Made by a program: the position numbers and the translations under genes. A DNA stretch of 64,000 bases, from the NCBI RefSeq assembly GCF_001443045.1, contig NZ_LKPJ01000012.1:69314-133313 (forward strand), given 5' to 3'. Origin of the DNA: Burkholderia ambifaria (GTDB lineage Bacteria; Pseudomonadota; Gammaproteobacteria; Burkholderiales; Burkholderiaceae). The notes beneath the pieces are model-generated. The model did not search any database, was not told the DNA's origin, and was given only the letters and a program-made list of their open reading frames with translations. Shown in pieces: positions 1 to 8,425 of this stretch (positions are counted from its first letter, which is position 1; the number at the start of each line of letters is the position of its first letter).

Positions 1-184
1 CGTCGAGTTCCAGTGAAAACGTGCCGGCGCGATCCGCGGTCCGGTTCACGCCCGGCGCGTGGCCGATCGCGCCGGCCAGCGGATGCCCGTTCGCGGCATC
101 GACGACCGTGATCGTGACCGGCGCCGCCCGGGCGGCGACACCGGCGAGCAACACGAGCAGGCAGACGATCAGGCGCTCAATCAC
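1..184 (-). CDS. N-terminus of a secreted protein with a carboxypeptidase-regulatory-like domain (partial)
   Basis: A GTG-started frame runs off the left edge of the window (61 codons visible). It opens with a clear signal peptide (a positively charged start, then a run of Leu/Val ending in Ala-Arg-Ala-Ala) and continues into a short beta-rich stretch containing VDAANGHPLAGA. That pattern is typical of CarboxypepD_reg-like beta-sandwich modules found at the front of cell-surface and TonB-linked proteins. Its start overlaps the 3' end of the deacetylase gene by 8 bases, so the two are probably translationally coupled. The full function cannot be told from this fragment. Confidence 0.55.
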   Translation of the reverse strand, partial: MIERLIVCLLVLLAGVAARAAPVTITVVDAANGHPLAGAIGHAPGVNRTADRAGTFSLELD

Positions 185-974
185 GGCTTCCTCCGGCGGT
201 TCGCAGCAATCCGTTCATGCATCGTGTGTCGCAGGCATCCGTCATCAGATAGCGTGGCAGCGCCATGGCCGGGTCCGTGCGCCGCACGGGGTGCGCGTCG
301 AGCGTGAACGCCGCGACGTAGCCTTCGTCAGCGGCCAGCTGGTCGGCCTGAGCATCATGGACGCCGAACGGCCAGGCCAGCAGCCTGACCGGCTGGCCGG
401 TCTCGGACTCGAGCCGTTCGCGGGACCGGCGCAACTGGAACGACACGAAGCGCCGGTAGTCGTCCGGCGTCAGCCGGGCGCGCTCGGTGCGGAAATTCGG
501 ATGCCAGTACGTGTGCGACTCGATGTCGAACCCACCGGCGCGTCCGAGTGCGCGCAACTGGTCCCACGTCATCGCATAGCTGGCGTTGGAGACGGCCGAC
601 GGATAGATGAACAGCGTGACCGGCACCGGATGCGTCGCCAGCAGCGGACGCAGCACGTCGTAGACGGAGCGGTGACCGTCGTCGACGGTGATCGCGACCG
701 CCCGCGCCGGCACCGCCTCCGTCTCGCCGCCATGCCAGCGCACGACGTCGGCGAGCGGCACGATGCGATAGCCGTTCGCCTCGATCGCCTGCAGCTGGTT
801 GCGAAACGTTTCGGTGCGCACCGTCATCGAATCCAGGCGCGCCTCGGCGAACCGGTGGTAGACCAGGATCAGCACACGCGGCTGCGGTGGAGGAACGACG
901 GTCGCGACGTCGGCGGACGAAACCGGCGGCATGCACGACAGCAGGAGCAGGCAGGCGATCAGGCGAAAGGCCAT
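177..974 (-). CDS. Secreted polysaccharide deacetylase (NodB-like)
   Basis: 265 aa. The start at 974 follows an ACGAGG ribosome site and gives a signal peptide whose end (LLLLSC) looks like a lipobox, so this may be an outer-membrane lipoprotein. The NodB fold is visible: YHRF near residue 58, the metal/catalytic motif TVDDGH, and the second motif SHTYWHP, which supplies the two metal-binding histidines. Members remove acetyl groups from N-acetyl sugars in exopolysaccharide or peptidoglycan. The downstream secreted protein overlaps its stop, suggesting an envelope-related operon. The actual polysaccharide substrate is unknown. Confidence 0.88.
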   Translation of the reverse strand: MAFRLIACLLLLSCMPPVSSADVATVVPPPQPRVLILVYHRFAEARLDSMTVRTETFRNQLQAIEANGYRIVPLADVVRWHGGETEAVPARAVAITVDDGHRSVYDVLRPLLATHPVPVTLFIYPSAVSNASYAMTWDQLRALGRAGGFDIESHTYWHPNFRTERARLTPDDYRRFVSFQLRRSRERLESETGQPVRLLAWPFGVHDAQADQLAADEGYVAAFTLDAHPVRRTDPAMALPRYLMTDACDTRCMNGLLRTAGGSRD

Positions 975-1092
975 GGCGGTCCTCGTGGAAAGACTGCCCC
1001 ATTTTTTGCGATCGCGGCGCGGATACCGCTGAGCCAGATCAACGATCGATCGCGCATCGACGAGATCGCGCACGCGTCGGGCCGCCTGCGCG

Positions 1093-2028
1093 TCAGCTTG
1101 CCTGCGCAACCAGTTCGGCGTGAATCCGCTCGACGTCGTCGCGCGTGCACAGCGCCGTGCCGGGATGCTCGACCGACGCAGCCGATGCGGCCAGCGCGTA
1201 GCGGCACGCATCGTCGAACGGCACGCCGCGCGCCAGCGCCCAGACCATGCCGCCGACGAAACTGTCGCCCGCCCCGACCGTGCTGCATACCGCGGCCGGC
1301 CTGCCGGGCAGGCGCAGCGTGCGATCGCGCGTGACGACCCATGCGCCGCGCGCGCCCAGCGTCAACGCGACGATGTCGGCCCGCCCCTGCTCCACGAGCT
1401 CGCTCGCCTTCCGGCATGCCGACGTGTCGTCGAGCGTTTCTCCGGCCAGCGCGCTCAATTCGCCGAGACTGGGCTTCACGAGATGAACGCCGGCCTCGAG
1501 GGCCGCCTGCAGCGCGCGGCCCGCCGCATCGACGACGACCCGGCTGCCCCTTGCGCGGGCCTCCCGCGCAAGCGTTGCATAGAGGTCGTCCGGCGCGCCG
1601 GGCGGCAGGCTGCCGCTCAACACGAGATAGCGCGGCACCGGTTGCAGCGCTTCGATGCGGGCCGCGCAATCGCGCCACTCGGCCTGCGTGACCAGCGGAC
1701 CCGGCATCAGGAAACGGTATTCGCGCCCGGTCGAGGTCTCGGTCACGCAGACGTTCTCGCGCGTCTCGCCGGCGATCGGGATTCGCACGCTCGGCAGGTG
1801 CTCGGCCTCGAGCAACCGGGTCAATACGTCGCCGGTCGGCCCGCCGGCCAGGTACAGCGCGACGCAGTCGCCCCCGAGCCGGTGAATGGTCCGGGCGACG
1901 TTGATCCCGCCGCCGCCGGGGTCGCGCCGCGGCCGCGCGCAGCGCAGCTTGTGCGTGTCGACGATGCGCTCGACCGACGTCGCGACGTCGACGGCCGGAT
2001 TCAATGTGACGGTAACGATATCGGTCAT
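1093..2028 (-). CDS. pfkB: PfkB-family sugar-phosphate kinase (phosphofructokinase type)
   Basis: 311 aa, normal for the ribokinase/PfkB superfamily. The substrate-binding di-glycine motif GGGGINVA lies near residues 38-45 and the ATP-site motif with the catalytic base, GAGDSF (Asp about 255), near the C-terminus. The TLNPAVD opening is typical of 1-phosphofructokinase, LacC and Pfk-2 enzymes, so phosphorylation of fructose-6-P or fructose-1-P is the likely reaction. It is divergent from the ribonucleotide reductase gene, and an FNR-type box lies between them. A PfkB kinase (Rv2029c) is also part of the M. tuberculosis DosR regulon, an analogy that recurs through this locus. Confidence 0.88.
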   Translation of the reverse strand: MTDIVTVTLNPAVDVATSVERIVDTHKLRCARPRRDPGGGGINVARTIHRLGGDCVALYLAGGPTGDVLTRLLEAEHLPSVRIPIAGETRENVCVTETSTGREYRFLMPGPLVTQAEWRDCAARIEALQPVPRYLVLSGSLPPGAPDDLYATLAREARARGSRVVVDAAGRALQAALEAGVHLVKPSLGELSALAGETLDDTSACRKASELVEQGRADIVALTLGARGAWVVTRDRTLRLPGRPAAVCSTVGAGDSFVGGMVWALARGVPFDDACRYALAASAASVEHPGTALCTRDDVERIHAELVAQAS

Positions 2029-2156
2029 GGCACGTAGCTCGCAGTCGATGGCACGCGCGATCCGCCGGCTTGCGCGACGGACGCCGGCGCGGCGATGCCC
2101 GGCAACCGGGGCGTGCCGGCCGTGGCTCCACCTTACGTTCGACGCCGGTCGCGGCG

Positions 2157-2170
2157 TTGACGCCCGTCAA
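2157..2170. promoter_or_regulatory. FNR-type box (TTGAC-N4-GTCAA) between pfkB and the ribonucleotide reductase
   Basis: The sequence TTGACgcccGTCAA is a symmetric FNR/ANR half-site pair with the canonical 4-base spacer. Its centre is about 135 bp from the pfkB start and about 98 bp from the reductase start, so it could serve either gene. Confidence 0.65.
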
Positions 2171-2261
2171 GCGATGCCGCGAAGGCGCCCGATTGCGCTC
2201 GATCAACGCCTCGACCAGGCAGGCTCTTACAGTGAATCATTCGTCGCCGCCGAGCCCCGCC

Positions 2262-4058
2262 ATGGACGAGCAGCCGCTTTGCACCACCGTCTTCGCCGAG
2301 CGTTACGCGCAGCCCGGCGAAACGTCTCGCGCAGCCGTATTCCATCGCGTCGCCCATGCGCTGTCGCTCGCCGAAGCGCCGGAGCTGCGCGCACAGTGCG
2401 AGCGCGCGTTCTTCCGGAACCTGCAGCGCGGCGCGATCGGCGCGGGCCGCATCCTCGCGAACGCCGGTGCGGATACCGGCGGGACGATGGTCAACTGCTT
2501 CGTCCATCCGCTCGCGATTGCGCCCGACACACCCGCACACGCCGTCGACGCGGCGCTCGCGCGGGCGCTCGACGAGGCACGGCTCACGCTGCTGATGGGC
2601 GGCGGAATCGGCTACGACTTCTCGCCGGTGCCGCCTGCCGATGCGTACGAGCGCCTCGCGTCGTCCGAACGAGGCGCGTGCTCCGCGATCGAGCGCTTCG
2701 ATGCGATGTGCCGGGCGCTGCCGTTCACCGGCCCGCGCCGGGGCGCGCAGATGGCCGTGCTGCGCTGCGATCATCCGGACCTCGCGGCATTCGTCGCGGC
2801 CAAGCGCGGACGATCGCGCTGGCCGACGTTCAACCTGTCGATCGGCGTCACGGATGCGTTCATGGAGGCGGTCCAGCACGACCTGCCGTGGGCGCTCGTC
2901 CATCAGGCGCCGCCCCGTTGCGCATCCGGCACGCCGCCTCGGCGGCCGGATGGACGGTATCTTTACGCGACGATTCAGGCCCGTGCGCTCTGGCACGAGA
3001 TCGTCGGCACGGCGCGCGACAGCGCCGAGCCGGGGCTGCTGTTCCTCGACACGATCCGCGACGCGAATCCGCTGCGCGAGCACGAACGGATCGACGCGAC
3101 GAACCCGTGCGGCGAGCAGCCGCTGCCGCCCTACGGCAGCTGTGTGCTCGGGCCGATCGATCTGTCGCGGTTCGTGCTCCAGCCATTCGGAACCGAAGGC
3201 AGGCCGCGCTTCGATTTCGCGACGCTCGCCGACGCAGTGAGGATCCAGGTCCGCATGCTCGACGACGTGCTCGACCTGACCGCATGGCCGCTCGCCGCGC
3301 ACGAGCACGAAGCGCGGCGTACGCGGCGCATCGGGGTCGGCGTCACCGGGCTCGCCGACGCGCTGACGATGCTGCGGCTGCGTTACGACAGCGTCGAAGC
3401 GCGTGCGTTTGCGCGCGGTATCGTGATGACGATGCGCGAACATGCGTTTGCCGCATCGGCCGCGCTTGCCGCCGAGCGCGGCGTGTTTCCGGCCTACGAT
3501 CCGGCCGCCTACCTGACCGGCCCCGCGTACCGCATGCTCCTGCCGCTGAAGGTGCATCACGCGATCGCGCGGCACGGGCTGCGCAACAGCCATCTGCTGT
3601 CGTTCGCGCCGGCCGGCAGCGTGAGCCTCGCGTTCTGCGACAACTGTTCGAACGGGATCGAGCCGGCCGTCGGCTGGACGCAGCGTCGCATGGTGCGCAC
3701 CGCGGACGGACGGATCCGGCCGTTTCGTGTGGAGAATCACGCTTACCGGCTGTTTCGCGAGCTGCATGGCGACAGCGTCAGGCTGCCGGACTATTTCGTC
3801 ACGGCGGCGGATATCGCACCGGCCGACCATGTCGCGATGCTCGCGGTGCTGCAGCCGTGCGTCGACGCGGGCATCTCGAAGACGGTGACGATGCCGGGCC
3901 AGTGTTCGCTCGCGCAGGTCGATGCGTTGTTCGTCCAGGCGTGGCGCGACGGTCTGAAGGGCATCACGGTCTTCCGGCCCGATCCGCAGCTCACCTCGGT
4001 CGTGACCGACGACGCGGCGCAAGCGCGGCGCGACGGCCCGGTCTGCATCGGCTGCTGA
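2262..4058 (+). CDS. nrdJ: Adenosylcobalamin-dependent (class II) ribonucleotide reductase, short form
   Basis: 598 aa from the ATG at 2262; an in-frame GTG at 2232 is an alternative and neither has a strong ribosome site. Reductase landmarks are present: a redox cysteine in MVNCFVHP (C79), the catalytic NPCGEQ with radical Cys283, the substrate-loop motif APAGSVS, and a C-terminal CIGC (C595/C598) that matches the swinging redox pair of class II enzymes. It makes deoxyribonucleotides and, unlike class I, needs no oxygen, which fits the low-oxygen context. It is shorter than many class II enzymes, with no room for an ATP-cone or intein. A class II enzyme (NrdZ, Rv0570) is in the DosR regulon. 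Confidence 0.9.
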   Translation: MDEQPLCTTVFAERYAQPGETSRAAVFHRVAHALSLAEAPELRAQCERAFFRNLQRGAIGAGRILANAGADTGGTMVNCFVHPLAIAPDTPAHAVDAALARALDEARLTLLMGGGIGYDFSPVPPADAYERLASSERGACSAIERFDAMCRALPFTGPRRGAQMAVLRCDHPDLAAFVAAKRGRSRWPTFNLSIGVTDAFMEAVQHDLPWALVHQAPPRCASGTPPRRPDGRYLYATIQARALWHEIVGTARDSAEPGLLFLDTIRDANPLREHERIDATNPCGEQPLPPYGSCVLGPIDLSRFVLQPFGTEGRPRFDFATLADAVRIQVRMLDDVLDLTAWPLAAHEHEARRTRRIGVGVTGLADALTMLRLRYDSVEARAFARGIVMTMREHAFAASAALAAERGVFPAYDPAAYLTGPAYRMLLPLKVHHAIARHGLRNSHLLSFAPAGSVSLAFCDNCSNGIEPAVGWTQRRMVRTADGRIRPFRVENHAYRLFRELHGDSVRLPDYFVTAADIAPADHVAMLAVLQPCVDAGISKTVTMPGQCSLAQVDALFVQAWRDGLKGITVFRPDPQLTSVVTDDAAQARRDGPVCIGC

Positions 4059-4186
4059 CCGGCATCTTGCGATTCGGACCCGCCCCTGATTCCGCCGGTC
4101 ACGCACACGCGATCGCTCGCATGGGCACCGGTTGCCGACGATGGCAGGCAGCAGGCGTTCAGCGCTGCTGGCGAGCGTCCGTTCGG

Positions 4187-4221
4187 ACTTGAGACTTGAG
4201 ACTTGAGACTTTGGACTTCAG
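4187..4221. repeat. Tandem heptamer repeat (ACTTGAG, about five units)
   Basis: Three exact ACTTGAG units (4187-4207) are followed by two degenerate ones (ACTTTGG, ACTTCAG). The array lies in the gap between the convergent reductase and ftsH genes and runs over the ftsH stop codon. It resembles a simple-sequence array that can vary by slippage; a second heptamer array occurs at 59785. Confidence 0.8.
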
Positions 4222-6125
4222 GCAGAGGCGCCCGTGATCGTTTCCGTATCGGCATCCGCCGACCGGCGCGTCTCGCCGGCATCGTCCGGCGGCGTGATGA
4301 GCGCCACCAGCAGGTCGTGATCGATCGATTCGTGCAACAGCAGGCTGTGCGCGATCCGTTCGAGCGCATCGCGGTGCTCGCCGAGCGTCGCCGTGACCCG
4401 CGCATGCGCATCCTCGAGCAGCGCGCGCACCTCTTCGTCGATCAGTTGCGCGGTGTGCTCGCTGCAGCGGCCGTCGCCGGGCGTCCACACGCCGGGCGCG
4501 CCGCTCGGCTGTGCCGCGTCGTCGAAGGTCGCCAGCCCGATCTTCTCGCTCATCCCGTACTGCATGACCATGTGCCGCGCCAGCGCGGTCGCGCGTTCGA
4601 GATCGTTCTGCGCGCCCGTTGACACGTCGCCGAACACGAGTTCTTCCGCGACGCGTCCGCCGAGCAGCACGTCGAGCCGGTCGAGCAATTCGCTCCTGCG
4701 CAGCACGTAGCGATCCTCGGTCGGCACCTGCTGCGTATAGCCGAGGGCCGCGATCCCGCGCGGAATGATCGATACCTTCTTCACCGGATCGCAATGCGCA
4801 CGGCTTTGCGCGACGAGCGCATGCCCCGATTCGTGGTACGCGATGGTCCGCTTCTCCTGCTCGTTCATCACGCGGCTCTTGCGCTCCATGCCGGTCATCG
4901 CGCGGTCGATGGCTTCGTCGAAATCGGCCATGCCGATCGCGGGCTTGCCGAGTTCGGCCGCATGCAGCGCGGCTTCGTTGACGACGTTCGCGAGATCGGC
5001 GCCGACGAAGCCCGGCGTGCGCTGCGCCAGCTCCGCGAGGTCGACTTCCGGCGCGAGCTTCACGCGCTTCGTATGCACGGCCAGGATCTGCTTGCGGCCG
5101 TTCAGGTCGGGCCGGTCGATCGCGATGTGCCGGTCGAAGCGCCCCGGGCGCAGCAACGCGGGATCGAGGATCTCCGGCCGGTTGGTCGCGGCCATGATGA
5201 TGACGCCCGAATTGGCCTGGAAGCCGTCCATCTCGACGAGCAGCTGGTTGAGCGTCTGCTCGCGCTCGTCGTTGCCCGACATCAGGCCGACCCCGCGCGC
5301 CTTGCCGAGCGCATCGAGCTCGTCGATGAACACGATGCACGGCGCGCTCTGCTGGGCCTGCTCGAAGAGATCGCGCACGCGCGCCGCGCCGACGCCGACG
5401 AACATCTCGACGAACGCCGAGCCGCTGATCGTGAAGAACGGCACTGCGGCCTCGCCTGCCACCGCGCGTGCCAGCAGCGTCTTGCCGGTGCCGGGCGCAC
5501 CGACGATCAGCACGCCCTTCGGGATCTTGCCGCCGAGCCGCTGATAGCGTTCGGGATTGCGCAGGAACGCGACGATCTGCTGCAACTCGGCCTTCGCCTC
5601 GTCAATGCCCGCGATGTCGTCGAACGTGATGCCGGTTTCCTTCTGCATATACACGCGGGCCCGGCTTTTTCCCATGCCGCTCAGATCCCGCATGCCGCCC
5701 GGCCTGCGCATCATGAAACTCCAGATCACGACGAAGCCGATCAACGGGAAGATCCATGTCGCGAGCGTCCCGATCCAGCCCGTATCCGGTGCGCCCCGGT
5801 AGCGAATCCCGGCAGCCGTCAGCGCGGCGACCAGGCCTTCGTCGCTTACCCGGTTCGTCGTGAAGCGCCACGGCGCTCCGGCCTTCTTCACCTCGGCCGC
5901 GTCGGACGCGGCCAGGGCCGCGCCGGCTTGCGGCATGCGCAGCGTGCCCGAGATCGACGACTGGCCGATCTCGAGATCGTCGACGAGCCGCGCGTCCACC
6001 AGATGATGAAAATCACTGTAGGAAATCGACGTCGCGGCCGGCTGATACATCAGCAACTGAATCGCCACCAGCACGGCGAACGCGATCGGGATCAGCAGCC
6101 CGGAGTAGTCGAATGATTTTTTCAT
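4218..6125 (-). CDS. ftsH: ATP-dependent zinc metalloprotease FtsH (accessory copy)
   Basis: 635 aa, the usual FtsH length. An N-terminal membrane segment ([18 protein letters not shown]) and a second one around residues 110-130 flank a periplasmic domain. The AAA module has Walker A GAPGTGKT (about residue 207), and the zinc protease motif HESGH lies near residue 427. It degrades membrane and regulatory proteins at the inner membrane. It sits downstream of a zinc-ribbon gene and a BON gene on the same strand, so it is probably a stress-locus paralogue rather than the housekeeping copy. The last codons overlap a heptamer repeat array, so its C-terminus could vary between strains. Confidence 0.93.
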   Translation of the reverse strand: MKKSFDYSGLLIPIAFAVLVAIQLLMYQPAATSISYSDFHHLVDARLVDDLEIGQSSISGTLRMPQAGAALAASDAAEVKKAGAPWRFTTNRVSDEGLVAALTAAGIRYRGAPDTGWIGTLATWIFPLIGFVVIWSFMMRRPGGMRDLSGMGKSRARVYMQKETGITFDDIAGIDEAKAELQQIVAFLRNPERYQRLGGKIPKGVLIVGAPGTGKTLLARAVAGEAAVPFFTISGSAFVEMFVGVGAARVRDLFEQAQQSAPCIVFIDELDALGKARGVGLMSGNDEREQTLNQLLVEMDGFQANSGVIIMAATNRPEILDPALLRPGRFDRHIAIDRPDLNGRKQILAVHTKRVKLAPEVDLAELAQRTPGFVGADLANVVNEAALHAAELGKPAIGMADFDEAIDRAMTGMERKSRVMNEQEKRTIAYHESGHALVAQSRAHCDPVKKVSIIPRGIAALGYTQQVPTEDRYVLRRSELLDRLDVLLGGRVAEELVFGDVSTGAQNDLERATALARHMVMQYGMSEKIGLATFDDAAQPSGAPGVWTPGDGRCSEHTAQLIDEEVRALLEDAHARVTATLGEHRDALERIAHSLLLHESIDHDLLVALITPPDDAGETRRSADADTETITGASA

Positions 6126-6158
6126 GGGATCGAACCTGCCCGGCAGGCAACCGTCCGC

Positions 6159-6668
6159 TCACGCGGCGTCGCGCTTCCAGTACGCTCGCAGCATGTCTTC
6201 GCCGTCGCCATAGTGGATGGAGAGATCGCCGTGATGCGCGTGCAGCAATGCTTCCGCCAGGCGCCGGACCATGTGCGTGCCCGTCGTGCGGACGACGAGC
6301 GTATCGGCGGACTTCTCGATTTCCATGATGCGTTCGAGCGCGTGCTCGCTCGTCTCCAGATCGGCCTGGTGCTCGAGCAGCGCGAGAATCGTCGACCGGT
6401 GCGCGCGCAGGTACGCGCCGCGCAACACCAGCTCGCCCGCCGGCACGTTTTCCCGCATGCGCTTGCAGGCCGGGCATTCGAGCTGGCGCCGATCCAGCGG
6501 CGTCGCATACCACGTCCAGCGGCCCGCGTCGCAGACGGCGCCGCAGCCTTCGCAGATCCGGTCGCCCCCGGGGCGCTTCGGTTCGCGGTAACTGTCCTTC
6601 GTATGCGGCTGCATGCGCTTGTCGCGGCGCAGGGTGTTTCGGCCGGGGCCGGTATGCGAACGGTTCAT
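6159..6668 (-). CDS. Zinc-ribbon protein of unknown function (BCAM0308-like)
   Basis: 169 aa, preceded by a good AGGAG site. Two cysteine pairs, CEGC near residue 39 and CPAC near residue 66, form a probable zinc ribbon. The C-terminal half (EKSADTLVVRTTGTHMVRRLAEAL) resembles the OB-like segment of NMD3-type proteins. I recall relatives being named after B. cenocepacia BCAM0308, a gene of the low-oxygen locus; this is memory, not a search. It lies between the BON gene and ftsH in one co-oriented group. RNA or ribosome binding is a guess from the zinc ribbon only. Confidence 0.75.
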   Translation of the reverse strand: MNRSHTGPGRNTLRRDKRMQPHTKDSYREPKRPGGDRICEGCGAVCDAGRWTWYATPLDRRQLECPACKRMRENVPAGELVLRGAYLRAHRSTILALLEHQADLETSEHALERIMEIEKSADTLVVRTTGTHMVRRLAEALLHAHHGDLSIHYGDGEDMLRAYWKRDAA

Positions 6669-6707
6669 GGCTGCTTCTCCTGGTAGTGGACAGCACGGGC
6701 AAGCCGG

Positions 6708-7355
6708 TCAGGCAACGGTCAGCCGGTCGACGACCTCCCGGACCCCTCGCACCGACCCGGCCGCGCCGCACGCGGCGCGTCGTTCGGCGAGCGACGCGAC
6801 CGTGCCCGTCAACGTGACGATGCCGTCGGCCGCTTCGATCGAAATTCCCGCGGATTCACGCTGTGCGCGACGCGCCAGCGCTTCGGCGATCCGTGCGCCG
6901 ACGTCCGGCACCGTGTGGTCCGTACGCACCTGGATGCGGTTCGCCACGCCGACGACGCCGATCATCCGGCTCACCATGGCCTCCGCCGCGCGGCTCTGGA
7001 ACGCATGGTCGACCTCGCCGTCGAGCGTCACGCAGCCGTGATCGACCTCGACGCGAATCTTGTGATCGCGCAACGCTTCCTGCCAGCCGAGCGCGAACGT
7101 GATCGCGATCGCCAGTTCCTGATCCGCGCACGCGTTCTCCGGCGGGGTGACGTTCAGCTCGAGCACCAGCGCGCGTGCCCCGGCGACATGCAGCGCCGTT
7201 TTCTGCGCCTCGAGCTTCTGCGCCCAGCTGTCGACCGTGCCGCGCAACGTGACGATCCGGTCACGAACGTCGACGTCGATCCGGCGCGCGTCGATCGCCG
7301 GATTCCAGAACAGCGCCTGCTCGACATCCTGCTTGAGTGCCGCGTCTGACTTCAT
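6708..7355 (-). CDS. BON-domain protein with three BON repeats
   Basis: 215 aa with three BON modules, each ending in the pattern V-T-L-x-G-x-V (IVTLRGTV, VTLDGEV, IVTLTGTV). BON domains are thought to bind phospholipid or link envelope components. There is no signal peptide, unlike OsmY, so it is likely cytoplasmic and membrane-associated. It leads the BON - zinc-ribbon - ftsH gene group and has a GGAG site. An FNR-type box at 7448 lies about 100 bp upstream. A paralogue of the same architecture is at 43574. Confidence 0.9.
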   Translation of the reverse strand: MKSDAALKQDVEQALFWNPAIDARRIDVDVRDRIVTLRGTVDSWAQKLEAQKTALHVAGARALVLELNVTPPENACADQELAIAITFALGWQEALRDHKIRVEVDHGCVTLDGEVDHAFQSRAAEAMVSRMIGVVGVANRIQVRTDHTVPDVGARIAEALARRAQRESAGISIEAADGIVTLTGTVASLAERRAACGAAGSVRGVREVVDRLTVA

Positions 7356-7447
7356 GTCGGTCTCCAGTCGGCCGGCGCCGATCGCAAAGCCTGCGATCGG
7401 ATGCGTGCCGCACTGCAGCCAGCATCGCGCACGGCAGCGCCGGCGGC

Positions 7448-7461
7448 TTGACGAGGATCAA
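7448..7461. promoter_or_regulatory. FNR-type box (TTGAC-N4-ATCAA) upstream of the BON gene
   Basis: The sequence TTGACgaggATCAA is centred about 100 bp from the BON gene start. It probably drives the BON - zinc-ribbon - ftsH group. Confidence 0.65.
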
Positions 7462-7523
7462 TCAACGGCGGTCCCGAGCAAATCGTCGGCATCCGTCATC
7501 AACATCGGTGCGAAAGTCGCGAA

Positions 7524-7634
7524 ATGATCGTGCTGCTCGACGAGCAGATTCGCCTGACGCACACGCAGGTGACGGCCGACGCGACGGACGCGTTCTACGT
7601 CGCGCTCGGCGGCGGCTGGGGCGAAGCCGGCTGA
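7524..7634 (+). pseudogene. C-terminal remnant of an RND-efflux outer membrane factor (NodT/OprM type)
   Basis: A 36-codon open stretch ends in ATDAFYVALGGGWGEAG. It matches the C-terminal signature of NodT/OprM-type outer membrane lipoproteins, which end in a VALYKALGGGW-like sequence after a VLLDEQ-like coil. Nothing of the remaining ~450 residues is seen upstream. It therefore looks like the relic of a deleted efflux operon, left between two FNR-controlled promoters. Confidence 0.6.
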
Positions 7635-7674
7635 CGAGCGTGATGCACGGGCATTCGGCCAGATTCAGCCCGAT

Positions 7675-8124
7675 TCAGCCTGTTCGGGTGACGACGTCGG
7701 GCCGCTGCCACGGCGGCAGTTCGGCCCAGCCGAGCGGCCCGTACACGGTGCCGCCGGCGGCCTCGATCGTTTCGACGAACGCGGCGAGCGTCGTCCCGGC
7801 TGGAACGGTCAGCGTCATCGCATCGATGAAATCCTCGCTGCGCAGCCATGGCGCCGCGCCGTGGTTGATCTGCTGGACGCTCCACGCGTGGCCGTGCCGC
7901 CCGGCCTCGGGCGGCAGCAGGCGCGGCGCATCGAACGCAACCCGCAGCAACTGCGCGCGCGAATCGCTGTACGGCGGCTTCGCGGCGTTCTGGTAGGGCA
8001 CGTCCGCCCAACTCTCGCCGCATTGCTCGTCGAGCGGCAAGCAGGTAAACCACGCCCATGGCGAGCGCACGAAGCACAGCCGGTAAAGGCGCCCGGCGCC
8101 GTCCAGATTGGCGATCAGCGTCAT
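7675..8124 (-). CDS. Conserved-looking hypothetical protein
   Basis: 149 aa from the ATG at 8124, which follows a GGGGA stretch; an upstream ATG at 8190 is an alternative. I do not recognise a family. The protein has no membrane segment or signal peptide. It shows alternating hydrophobic and charged stretches with a C-terminal part (FVETIEAAGGTVYGPLGWAE) suggestive of a small alpha/beta fold. It is divergent from the metallo-hydrolase gene, with an FNR-type box at the midpoint of the gap, so it is probably co-induced at low oxygen. Confidence 0.65.
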   Translation of the reverse strand: MTLIANLDGAGRLYRLCFVRSPWAWFTCLPLDEQCGESWADVPYQNAAKPPYSDSRAQLLRVAFDAPRLLPPEAGRHGHAWSVQQINHGAAPWLRSEDFIDAMTLTVPAGTTLAAFVETIEAAGGTVYGPLGWAELPPWQRPDVVTRTG

Positions 8125-8267
8125 GATGGATTCGTCCCCAAAGGCCCGAGTGATGCCCCGAGTGATGCGGTTACGCAGCGCGCACGGCATGCGCGGATAA
8201 CGGGGTCATGACATCGGCATCGCATGCGCGCACAGGGTCACTATCCTGCCGCCGCCGGCGTCGAGGG

Positions 8268-8281
8268 TTGATCGTCGTCAA
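8268..8281. promoter_or_regulatory. FNR-type box (TTGAT-N4-GTCAA) between two divergent genes
   Basis: The sequence TTGATcgtcGTCAA lies almost exactly midway (about 150 bp each way) between the hypothetical gene at 8124 and the beta-CASP hydrolase at 8426. Confidence 0.6.
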
Positions 8282-8425
8282 ACGGCGCGAGCGGCGTGCC
8301 GCCCCGCCCCTGCAACTTGCCCGGCCGGCCACGGAATCCCGCAATTGCTGATTTCGGTCAACCGTCGCGCGCGCATTCGCGCTGTAATCGCCTTACCGTT
8401 CCATCGACTCCCGGCGAGGCGATCC

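Noticed and set aside
21..1334. 437-codon open frame on the + strand over the deacetylase and sugar kinase genes
   Set aside because: Arg/Ala/Pro-rich composition with no motif; it is an antisense shadow of two genes with clear catalytic motifs, common in high-GC DNA.
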